This document shows, piece by piece, positions 1 to 5,096 of a DNA stretch of 8,781 nt. The position numbers and the translations under genes are program-made. Source of the DNA: an uncultured Clostridia bacterium. Lineage in GTDB: Bacteria; Bacillota; Clostridia; Oscillospirales; Ruminococcaceae. Numbering within the stretch: position 1 is the first letter of the stretch; each line of letters begins with the position of its first letter. The stretch spans positions 1 to 8,781 of the forward strand of contig CALCUE010000023.1 in the NCBI GenBank assembly GCA_937906945.1, read 5' to 3'. The notes under the pieces were generated by a model. It searched no databases. It was not told where the DNA came from and saw only the letters and a list, made by a program, of their open reading frames with translations.

Positions 1-70
1 GAATCCCCTCGCCACTTCGTGGCCCTCGTCTCGCCTGCGGGCTCGGTCACGGCGCTTCGTGTTCCACCGC
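1..70. repeat. Short hairpin-rich intergenic repeat (REP-like)
   Basis: This GC-rich stretch outside any credible gene holds three similar short hairpins. They are GCCAC-TTC-GTGGC at 11-23, a weaker GCC-GGC stem at 33-42, and CACG-CGTG at 48-61. CTCGCC recurs at 8-13 and 30-35, a spacing of 22 bp, and CTTCGTG recurs at 15-21 and 55-61. The pattern resembles REP-type intergenic repeats, but only one block is visible, so it could also be the edge of a longer element or of a gene beyond the window. No coding frame here has a recognisable start or product. Confidence 0.35.
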
Positions 71-75
71 GAAAC

Positions 76-108
76 AAAAAACACAGGAGCAAAGCTCCTG
101 TGTTTTTT
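76..108 (-). terminator. Rho-independent terminator of the DHHW/M15/rsmE operon
   Basis: A perfect 10-bp stem (81-90 pairing with 94-103) has a 3-nt loop, with five A on one side and a T run at 103-108 on the other. Read on the minus strand it lies about 19 bp beyond the stop codon of the DHHW lipoprotein gene and ends in a U tract. The flanking A and T runs make it potentially bidirectional, so it could also end a plus-strand transcript entering from the left. Confidence 0.9.
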
Positions 109-126
109 CACTGTTCTTTTCTCCGC

Positions 127-1467
127 TCAGGACATCACTTTGCTCTTAAGGTCGCCCTGGAGGCTGATGGCCGCCTGGCAGTTGTTGATAATAAGCGCGT
201 CGGTGACGTTATAATCGGCGATGATTTTTTCCACGCTGGCGGTGTCCTTGCGGATATCCACCACAACGACCTGCTCGTAATAGTCGATCATGTAGGGCAC
301 GAAGGCGTTGCCGTAGGACTCCTTGAAGACGATCAGCGTCTTTCCGTTTTTGTTCTCGGTGGTGAAAACGGTAAGAGGCTGGTCGCCGCAGATGAACATC
401 CCGGCGTAGCTCTTGTATTTTCCGTTGATGGCGGTGCCGTTGTACCAGTCGCCGCCGGATTTATAGGTCATGGAATAACCGGTCTGCGGATAATGGCCCA
501 CCGTATAGTCGGGGTTCGCTTCGAGGCAGGCAGGTTCGCCGGCGTAACCGTAAAGGGTGCCGATGAAGCCGGTCTTGACGACGGTCTCATAGGTGTCGAG
601 TGAAAGCGGCGCGATGCCGTTGGCCTCACAATAGGCGACGGAAGCATAATAGGCGCCAAGGCTCGTCCAATGGTGGTCGGTGCGGTAGAAAAGGTATTCG
701 TCCTTGTGTTCGGTCATAACGCCGAGGCAGTCGGCCTTGTTGACGGAGGAATCCATCATACCGTAGGTGGCGGAAATGAAGGCCTCGGTCTTCTCATAGG
801 GGTCGGTGTAACCGGCCGGGGAATGGAAGGTACAGCTTTTCGGCACCAGAAGGCTCGTCACGTTGAGGTTCGGGTATTTTTCGGCGAAGCCGTTGACAAT
901 GGCGGCGTAGGATTCATTGCCGTTCGCGCTCGGCACAAAGTATTCGAGACCGTAATCGCCGCAGACCAGCACGTTTCCGGCGTAATAGGCATTGAGGTTG
1001 TTGTTATAGTGACCGCCGCTCTGCGTCTCCGGGATAATGACGGCGGTGTCGTCAGAGGAAGCGCCTCCGTTTCCGGAGGGCACGTATTTCTGTCCCTCGG
1101 GAATGACCTGTTCGCCGCACTTGGCGCAGGCGCCGTCAACACCGACGTCATGACCGACGGCTTCGACTAAGACCGCGCCGCAGACGGTACAGGTCTGGGG
1201 TTCGGTGCAGGTGGCCGGAGAACCGGGGGTATGTTCCAAAGCGGCGGCAAGTTCGGCGCCGCATTTGGTACAGGTCTGCGGAGCGGCGCAGGTGGCCGCC
1301 GGACCGGGCGTATGACCGGTGGCTTCCACTAAGATCTCGCCGCATTCGGCGCAGACCTGCGGTTCGGTACAGGTAGCCGGAGCGCCCGGCGTGTGTTTAT
1401 GGCCGCAGGCGGTCAGCAAAGACAAAAGCATAAGGGCAACAAGCAAAAGGGCAGCTGTTTTTTTCAT
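127..1467 (-). CDS. DHHW-family surface lipoprotein with N-terminal Cys/His tandem repeats
   Basis: This is a 446-residue lipoprotein. A signal peptide (1-20) ends in the lipobox LTAC with Cys21, so it should be anchored outside the membrane. Residues 25-105 are three 27-residue repeats of the form HTPG-x3-TC-x2-PQ-x-C-x2-CG, followed by a partial fourth copy at 106-121. The C-terminal domain has the DHHW motif (264-267, in TDHHWTSLGAYY) and, further on, ESYG (383-386). In AlgX/AlgJ-like SGNH-type proteins, a D-x-H-W motif followed by a Ser-containing motif supplies catalytic residues, so acyl transfer or esterase activity on an envelope polymer is plausible but not shown. Start: an in-frame ATG at 1488 lies upstream, but AGGAG (1476-1480) stands 8 nt before the ATG at 1467, and the signal peptide begins there. 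It is the last gene of its operon, 27 bp after the M15 gene. Confidence 0.85.
   Translation of the reverse strand: MKKTAALLLVALMLLSLLTACGHKHTPGAPATCTEPQVCAECGEILVEATGHTPGPAATCAAPQTCTKCGAELAAALEHTPGSPATCTEPQTCTVCGAVLVEAVGHDVGVDGACAKCGEQVIPEGQKYVPSGNGGASSDDTAVIIPETQSGGHYNNNLNAYYAGNVLVCGDYGLEYFVPSANGNESYAAIVNGFAEKYPNLNVTSLLVPKSCTFHSPAGYTDPYEKTEAFISATYGMMDSSVNKADCLGVMTEHKDEYLFYRTDHHWTSLGAYYASVAYCEANGIAPLSLDTYETVVKTGFIGTLYGYAGEPACLEANPDYTVGHYPQTGYSMTYKSGGDWYNGTAINGKYKSYAGMFICGDQPLTVFTTENKNGKTLIVFKESYGNAFVPYMIDYYEQVVVVDIRKDTASVEKIIADYNVTDALIINNCQAAISLQGDLKSKVMS
1153..1395 (-). repeat. Three 81-bp tandem coding repeats (27-residue units)
   Basis: Within the DHHW lipoprotein gene, three 81-bp units encode 27-residue repeats at residues 25-51, 52-78 and 79-105. 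Each begins HTPG and contains three cysteines in TC-x4-C-x2-CG spacing. A shorter fourth unit, keeping its leading His and a final C-x2-C pair, follows at residues 106-121. Similar Cys-rich GHT-type repeats occur in other Clostridia surface proteins. The Cys and His spacing suggests a small metal-binding or disulfide-linked knuckle. Unit number could vary by recombination between copies without breaking the frame. Confidence 0.8.
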
Positions 1468-1475
1468 CGTTTTTT

Positions 1476-1480
1476 CTCCT
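1476..1480 (-). promoter_or_regulatory. Ribosome binding site fixing the DHHW gene start
   Basis: AGGAG on the minus strand lies 8 nt before the ATG at 1465-1467. It sits inside the extra N-terminal codons that would be added if the ATG at 1488 were used, which argues for the shorter protein. Confidence 0.75.
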
Positions 1481-1494
1481 GTAATCAAACAGAT

Positions 1495-2349
1495 TTATTG
1501 ACCGGTCTCTCCCAGATATTCCTCCAGGCAGAGTCCGTTTTCCATGATATAGGCGGCGTTTTCCTTGCCGACATAGCGGTAATGCCACGGCTCATAGGTG
1601 ATGCCGGTGACGTCCTGCTTGTCCTTCGGATAGCGCAGGATAAAGCCGTATTCGGCGCAGTGGGAAACCATCCACTTAAAGGAATCAAAGTTCTCGTAGG
1701 CGTGCTCCAAATCGGAATACTGTCCCCAGTAATCCGATGAGACAAGGTCCATGGCAAGGCCGGTGTGGTGCTCACTGGTGCCGGGCGGCGCGACCCATTT
1801 GGCCGCCTCCACTTTGGCTGTCGCCTCGTCATAGCCGTAGCTGAGCCATTGTTTCACCTGCCGCTCGTAAAGCTCGGCGGATTTTTCCACCGTGCGATAG
1901 GCGGAGCAGAGCTGCATGTCGTAGCCGGCGGCTTTGGCGGCGGCTACAAGCTCTTTGGCGGCGGAAGAGGCCAACTTATCCATCTTATATTTTCCCTGCA
2001 CCGTCTCCAGGTCCGGTTCATAGCCCTCCGGGATATAGTGCGTCGGGTTCACCAAAATGAGTTCATAGGCGCCCGTCTTCCCCGAGGACGGTTTCGCCTC
2101 CGGTTCCGTCGGCTTCGGTTCTTCCGGTTTCGGCTCTTCTTGCGGCGCTTCCGGCGGTTCCTCTTCCAGGTTTTCCTCCGGTTCTTCTTCCGGCGGTGTT
2201 TCCGGTTCCTCCGGCTTTTCCGTCGATATCTCCGAAATCAGAATCTCGGTCTGCTCCTTCGGTTCTTCCTTTGGTTCTTTTTCACAACCGGAAAAAGCCA
2301 GCGAAAGCGCCAGAAGAAGCGCCAAAATCTTTATGATCTTCTTTTTCAT
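1495..2349 (-). CDS. M15B/VanY-type D-alanyl-D-alanine carboxypeptidase lipoprotein
   Basis: This 284-residue protein is predicted to trim the terminal D-Ala from peptidoglycan stem peptides at the cell surface. Signal peptide residues 1-21 end in the lipobox FSGC (Cys22). Residues 23-90 form a linker dominated by Glu and Pro, presumably reaching into the wall. The catalytic domain occupies roughly 95-284. Its M15 zinc-peptidase motifs are intact: SAYRT (149-153), SEHHTGLAMD (192-201, the SxHxxGxAxD signature with ligands His194 and Asp201) and EPWH (253-256, catalytic Glu253 and ligand His256). It overlaps rsmE by ATGA, with GGAG 5 nt upstream of the ATG inside rsmE, so translation is probably coupled. 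The DHHW gene follows 27 bp downstream. VanY-like proteins can act in glycopeptide resistance, but no vanHAX or VanRS-type genes are here, so ordinary wall remodelling is likelier. Confidence 0.92.
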   Translation of the reverse strand: MKKKIIKILALLLALSLAFSGCEKEPKEEPKEQTEILISEISTEKPEEPETPPEEEPEENLEEEPPEAPQEEPKPEEPKPTEPEAKPSSGKTGAYELILVNPTHYIPEGYEPDLETVQGKYKMDKLASSAAKELVAAAKAAGYDMQLCSAYRTVEKSAELYERQVKQWLSYGYDEATAKVEAAKWVAPPGTSEHHTGLAMDLVSSDYWGQYSDLEHAYENFDSFKWMVSHCAEYGFILRYPKDKQDVTGITYEPWHYRYVGKENAAYIMENGLCLEEYLGETGQ

Positions 2350-3080
2350 TCGATCTCCATCTCCCCGGCGGCAAACAGGATAACGGAAAGGGCGGCGACG
2401 GGCGCTGTTTCACAGCGAAGGATCCTCGGCCCGAGGCTTACGGACGAAACGCCGTTTTGAATGGCGAAAGCCGCCTCCTCCTCCGAAAAACCGCCCTCGG
2501 AACCGACCATCACGGCGACGGTCTTTCCTCCGACGTGCTCAAGGCTCGCTTTCAGCGGCACGGTGGCGTGCTCATAGAGCAGTAGTGGAACTTCTGCCGT
2601 GCTCATCGCTTTAACGGCGTCTTTGAAGCTCAAAAGCTCCCGCACCGGCGGCAATTTGCCCCGACCGCATTGTTTCGCGGCTTCGTCGGCGATCTTCTGA
2701 AGCCGTTCCCGCTTTTTCGCCATGGTCTTTTCGTCCGGCCGGGAAATACAGCGGGACGTCATGACCAGCACGATCTCCGAAGCGCCAAGCTCCACCGCTT
2801 TCTGCACGATGGTCTCCATTTTATCCAGTTTCGGCAGCGCCTGATACAAAATCACTTTGGTTTTCGGCTCGGCGACGGAATCTCTCCGGGACTGAACGGA
2901 AAGAACGACGCACTCCGGCGCGATCGAAGCGATGACGCCTTCGGCTTCCCGCCCGTTTCCGTCACACAAAATCAGCGTCTCGCCGATCTTCATCCGAAGG
3001 GAAAGAGCGATATGGCGGGCGTCATTCCCCGTGATCTCGATGGGGTCGCCTTCCACGGAATCTACAAAAAATCTCGGCAT
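2346..3080 (-). CDS. rsmE: 16S rRNA (uracil(1498)-N3)-methyltransferase RsmE
   Basis: This 244-residue cytoplasmic SPOUT-class enzyme methylates N3 of U1498 in 16S rRNA, using S-adenosylmethionine. The length is normal for the family. An N-terminal PUA-like RNA-binding part (about 1-70, beginning MPRFFV and containing DARHI) precedes the trefoil-knot methyltransferase domain. Family motifs are clear: KLDKMETIVQKAVELG (84-99), SRCISRP (109-115), AAKQCGRGKLP (134-144), GSEGGFSEEE (193-202) and LGPRILRCETA (216-226), the last two forming the cofactor-binding knot. GGAGG (3087-3091) lies 6 nt before the ATG. The gene is 12 bp downstream of the CBM9-like gene and overlaps the M15 gene by ATGA. In many Firmicutes rsmE is next to prmA; here it sits among envelope genes instead. 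Confidence 0.96.
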   Translation of the reverse strand: MPRFFVDSVEGDPIEITGNDARHIALSLRMKIGETLILCDGNGREAEGVIASIAPECVVLSVQSRRDSVAEPKTKVILYQALPKLDKMETIVQKAVELGASEIVLVMTSRCISRPDEKTMAKKRERLQKIADEAAKQCGRGKLPPVRELLSFKDAVKAMSTAEVPLLLYEHATVPLKASLEHVGGKTVAVMVGSEGGFSEEEAAFAIQNGVSSVSLGPRILRCETAPVAALSVILFAAGEMEIE

Positions 3081-3092
3081 CGTTTTCCTCCG

Positions 3093-3674
3093 TCAATATT
3101 CCACCAGCGTGAAGTCGCCGAAAAACCGGCTTCCCAGCGGGTTCGTCGCGGTAAAATCCGCGGGATAAAAACTGCCGTAATGGGCCTTCCCCTCGGTATC
3201 GCAAAGCTTATAGAAATTGCCCTTCATCGCTTTTCCGGCTTCGAGGAAATGGGTCCCCTCCAGTTTTTCAACGGTGGCAAGGGAAAGGGTGAAGGTACTG
3301 CACCAGTAAATCCCCTGCTCGTCCTCGCCGGAATAGATCCGCACCGCCACGTTTTTGGAAAGGTTCTGTTCGGTGCCGTTGGTTTCGTCGATGAATTTCG
3401 CGACCAGAGCGCCGCTTCGGTTGGTGGAAAACCAGAAATACCGCTTGCCGCCGTTTTCCTCCGGATAGAAGCAAAGGGCCGCGCCGACGGTGCTTTTTTC
3501 GTCCGGTTCCACCTCAAAAGCGATCATCTGGATATGCAGATTGTCGTTGGAAATACAAAGCCTCGCCTGGGCGTAGGGTTTATAGTCCGCTTTTTCCAGC
3601 GGATAGCTCGTGATTTTCGCCGCCGGAAGGGAATTCCAAAGCGGTTCGCCGGTGATCATGCTGATGGGAAACAT
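3093..3674 (-). CDS. Carbohydrate-binding family 9-like protein, no signal peptide
   Basis: This 193-residue protein probably consists of a single beta-sandwich domain. The C-terminal part (KGNFYKLCD at 151-159, HYGSFYP at 165-171, FFGDFTLVEY at 184-193) resembles the end of CBM9-like/DOMON-related domains, where a G-N-F-Y-K stretch and a final F-G-x-x-x-F strand recur. This is recognised by eye, so the family call is moderate. No signal peptide, lipobox or membrane segment is visible, so it should be cytoplasmic unless exported by another route. That is unusual for a carbohydrate-binding module. The start is supported by AAGGAGG (3682-3688) 7 nt before the ATG; the Met at position 6 has no comparable site. 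It is the first gene of the operon with rsmE, the M15 peptidase and the DHHW lipoprotein. It could alternatively be a stand-alone ligand-binding domain of unknown function. Confidence 0.7.
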   Translation of the reverse strand: MFPISMITGEPLWNSLPAAKITSYPLEKADYKPYAQARLCISNDNLHIQMIAFEVEPDEKSTVGAALCFYPEENGGKRYFWFSTNRSGALVAKFIDETNGTEQNLSKNVAVRIYSGEDEQGIYWCSTFTLSLATVEKLEGTHFLEAGKAMKGNFYKLCDTEGKAHYGSFYPADFTATNPLGSRFFGDFTLVEY

Positions 3675-3715
3675 GGTGCTTCCTCCTTCAAAAATCCTGT
3701 CTTTTCCGTGTCCTT

Positions 3716-3742
3716 TTGTCCGCGTGACGTTTCTGCGGACAA
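3716..3742. promoter_or_regulatory. Inverted repeat in the leader of the minus-strand operon
   Basis: TTGTCCGC (3716-3723) and GCGGACAA (3735-3742) form perfect 8-bp arms around an 11-nt centre. The element begins about 14 bp downstream of the proposed -10 box (3756-3761), so it lies at the very start of the transcript and well upstream of the ribosome binding site at 3682-3688. It could be an operator for a dimeric repressor or a 5' RNA hairpin. No T run follows it, so it is not a standard terminator. Confidence 0.5.
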
Positions 3743-3755
3743 TTTCTCCTTATAT

Positions 3756-3784
3756 ACTATATCACATATAAAAAGATTGCGCAA
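3756..3784 (-). promoter_or_regulatory. Probable sigma-A-type promoter for the CBM9-like/rsmE operon
   Basis: On the minus strand TATAGT (3761-3756) matches the -10 consensus at five of six positions. It stands 17 nt after TTGCGC (3784-3779), a weak -35 with three matches. The AT-rich spacer and position, about 80 bp before the CBM9-like ATG, fit a promoter. The weak -35 suggests dependence on an activator or low basal use. Confidence 0.5.
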
Positions 3785-3851
3785 CCGAAAAGACCGTTTC
3801 CCGCCGGTGCCGGAACGGAATTTTTTCCCTTCGGAACTTTTTCGATTTCCT

Positions 3852-3878
3852 TTGACAAGAAGCGCCGTTTCGTATAAT
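3852..3878 (+). promoter_or_regulatory. Sigma-A-type promoter for the substrate-binding lipoprotein gene
   Basis: A perfect TTGACA (3852-3857) is followed by a perfect TATAAT (3873-3878), but the spacer is only 15 nt. An overlapping weaker -10, TAATAT (3875-3880), would give the usual 17 nt. Transcription would start near 3885, leaving a leader of about 25 nt before the TTG start codon, too short for a riboswitch. Confidence 0.75.
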
Positions 3879-3895
3879 ATATAGGTAGTATTTTT

Positions 3896-3903
3896 GGAAG
3901 GAG
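3896..3903 (+). promoter_or_regulatory. Ribosome binding site for a TTG start
   Basis: GGAAGGAG lies 7 nt upstream of the TTG at 3911-3913. The signal peptide begins directly at this codon (MNRKKLFALLL), and no ATG or GTG start fits as well, so the rare TTG start is well supported. Confidence 0.8.
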
Positions 3904-3910
3904 TTTTCCC

Positions 3911-4909
3911 TTGAACCGAAAAAAATTGTTCGCCCTTTTACTGGCGCTTCTGATGCTTTTCAGCTTTTGCGGCTGTGACTATCTTTCCGAGGCTCTTTCG
4001 TTTTTGAAAGGACAGAAGGAAAAGGAACCGACGGTGGAACCCGCCGATCCCACAGAACCGGATATCCCCGCCGACCCCAACTGGCCGGTGACGGTCGCCG
4101 GGATCGAAATTTCCGAAACGCCGGAAAAGGTCGCCGTCCTTTCCCCTTCTCTTGCCGAATATCTCTATGACATGAAGCTTCTCGATAAGGTTTCCGCCCT
4201 CTGCGATTTCTGCGATTTTGGCCGGGAGGCGAAAAAGTATCCCTCCGTCGGCTCCGTCAACCTGCCCGACTGGGAAGCTCTTTCAGAGCTTTCGCCCCGC
4301 TATCTTCTCACCGCTTCGCCCCTTACCGAAAGCGCCCTTCTGGAACTGCAGCAGAGGGACTGCGCCGTCCTTCTCTTTTCCGTTCCGACGAACTTTGAGG
4401 AACTGGAGGCGCTTTATCGGGATCTGGCGCTCTTTTTCCTCGGTGCCGAGGACGGCGCCGCCTTCGGGGAAAGCTACGTGACAAAGTACCGCGCCGAAAA
4501 AGCCGCCGCCGTCTATTCCGGCGAAAAGACCTCCGCCGCTTTTCTTCGCGCTATGGATCGGGTCATGCTCACCGGCGAGGGTCTTGCCGGGGAACTGATC
4601 GCCGGCTGTTTTGAAAACGTCGCCGGTTCCTGCGCCGGTTTTGAATACCCCGAGGAGGACTGGAAAGCCTTCGATCCTTCGGTGATCTTCGTCGGCGGCA
4701 CCGTTCATCTGGCTGACCTCGAGACCTCCGACCTTTATAAGAAAAAAGCCGCCGTCAAAGGCGACAAAGTCTTTTCCGCCGACCTCGACGTTCTCTCCCT
4801 CGGAAGCCTTCGCTCTTTCCGGGTGCTTCGGGACATGATGGCGACGGTCTATGAGGACTATACCGGCGGCACCGCCCTTTTGCCCGCCTATCCCAGCATC
4901 TATTCCTGA
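3911..4909 (+). CDS. ABC transporter substrate-binding lipoprotein (BtuF/TroA-like)
   Basis: This 332-residue lipoprotein should capture a solute outside the membrane for an ABC importer. A signal peptide with Lys-rich start leads to a slightly atypical lipobox FCGC (Cys22). A short Pro/Glu linker (38-58) precedes the binding domain. The order of segments matches Peripla_BP_2 (helical-backbone, BtuF-like) proteins: EKVAVLSPSLAEYLYDMKLL (72-91), KYPSVGSVNLPDWEAL (109-124, compare the G-x-x-x-x-x-x-E element of BtuF), SPRYLLT (128-134), a central helix about 163-200, then DPSVIFVGG (255-263). Such proteins bind cobalamin, haem or ferric siderophores; the ligand cannot be told here. No permease or ATPase gene is adjacent and no cobalamin riboswitch precedes it. 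Start codon is TTG with a strong ribosome binding site. A 43-codon membrane ORF follows after 18 bp. Confidence 0.82.
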   Translation: MNRKKLFALLLALLMLFSFCGCDYLSEALSFLKGQKEKEPTVEPADPTEPDIPADPNWPVTVAGIEISETPEKVAVLSPSLAEYLYDMKLLDKVSALCDFCDFGREAKKYPSVGSVNLPDWEALSELSPRYLLTASPLTESALLELQQRDCAVLLFSVPTNFEELEALYRDLALFFLGAEDGAAFGESYVTKYRAEKAAAVYSGEKTSAAFLRAMDRVMLTGEGLAGELIAGCFENVAGSCAGFEYPEEDWKAFDPSVIFVGGTVHLADLETSDLYKKKAAVKGDKVFSADLDVLSLGSLRSFRVLRDMMATVYEDYTGGTALLPAYPSIYS

Positions 4910-4915
4910 TTTTCC

Positions 4916-4920
4916 GGAGG
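4916..4920 (+). promoter_or_regulatory. Ribosome binding site of the 43-codon ORF
   Basis: GGAGG stands 7 nt before the ATG at 4928-4930, in the short gap after the substrate-binding protein gene. A site this well placed is the main evidence that the small ORF is translated. Confidence 0.65.
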
Positions 4921-4927
4921 TTTTCGT

Positions 4928-5059
4928 ATGTGGAGTCCCGCTTTCCGAATTGCCGCCCTGGTCGCTACCGGCGTCATTCTTACCGTCGCCGTGGCGGTTC
5001 CCGTCCTTTCCCTCTGGGCTGACGGAACGGGGGAACCTCCGGCGTCCTTCCCGATCTGA
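4928..5059 (+). CDS. Small single-pass membrane protein, 43 residues
   Basis: An ATG with GGAGG 7 nt upstream opens a 43-codon frame that ends at TGA, 18 bp after the substrate-binding protein gene and just before the terminator. The product starts MWSPAFR, has one hydrophobic segment at about residues 8-30 (Ile, Ala, Leu, Val and Thr rich), and ends with a short Gly/Pro/acidic tail. The likely topology is N-terminus inside and tail outside. No lipobox is present and no known family is recognised. Its place in the transcript suggests it could modulate the binding protein or its importer, but that is inference. The alternative is a chance frame in the 3' leader, which the ribosome binding site and the compact fit between stop and terminator make less likely. 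Confidence 0.6.
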   Translation: MWSPAFRIAALVATGVILTVAVAVPVLSLWADGTGEPPASFPI

Positions 5060-5061
5060 AC

Positions 5062-5093
5062 AAAAAAAAGAGAGCCTTTCGGCTCTCTTTTTT
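5062..5093. terminator. Bidirectional rho-independent terminator between convergent units
   Basis: GAGAGCC (5070-5076) pairs with GGCTCTC (5081-5087) across a TTTC loop, with eight A on the left (5062-5069) and six T on the right (5088-5093). It lies 2 bp after the stop of the 43-codon ORF and 3 bp after the stop of the convergent glycosidase-like gene, so it can end both transcripts. Confidence 0.92.
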
Positions 5094-5096
5094 ATT

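Noticed and set aside
1465..1488. ATG at 1488 as the start of the DHHW lipoprotein
   Set aside because: The extra seven codons contain the ribosome binding site for the next ATG and would put polar residues before the signal peptide.
1495..2349. Glycopeptide resistance locus (vanY)
   Set aside because: Only the M15 carboxypeptidase domain is present. No vanH, vanA/B, vanX or two-component genes accompany it, so wall remodelling is the simpler reading.
3794..3818. Imperfect inverted repeat CCGTTTCC ... GGAACGG
   Set aside because: One bulge and a short stem in GC-rich DNA; not distinguishable from chance and lacking a U tract.
2670..3884. A 404-codon plus-strand open frame across rsmE and the CBM9-like gene
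   Set aside because: It lies antisense to two well supported genes, runs through the divergent promoter region, and its product is rich in Arg, Phe and Gly with no recognisable motif. It is a shadow of GC-biased codons on the other strand.
3675..3910. Cobalamin or metal riboswitch upstream of the substrate-binding protein
   Set aside because: The predicted leader is only about 25 nt, and no riboswitch core motif is visible in the intergenic region on either strand.
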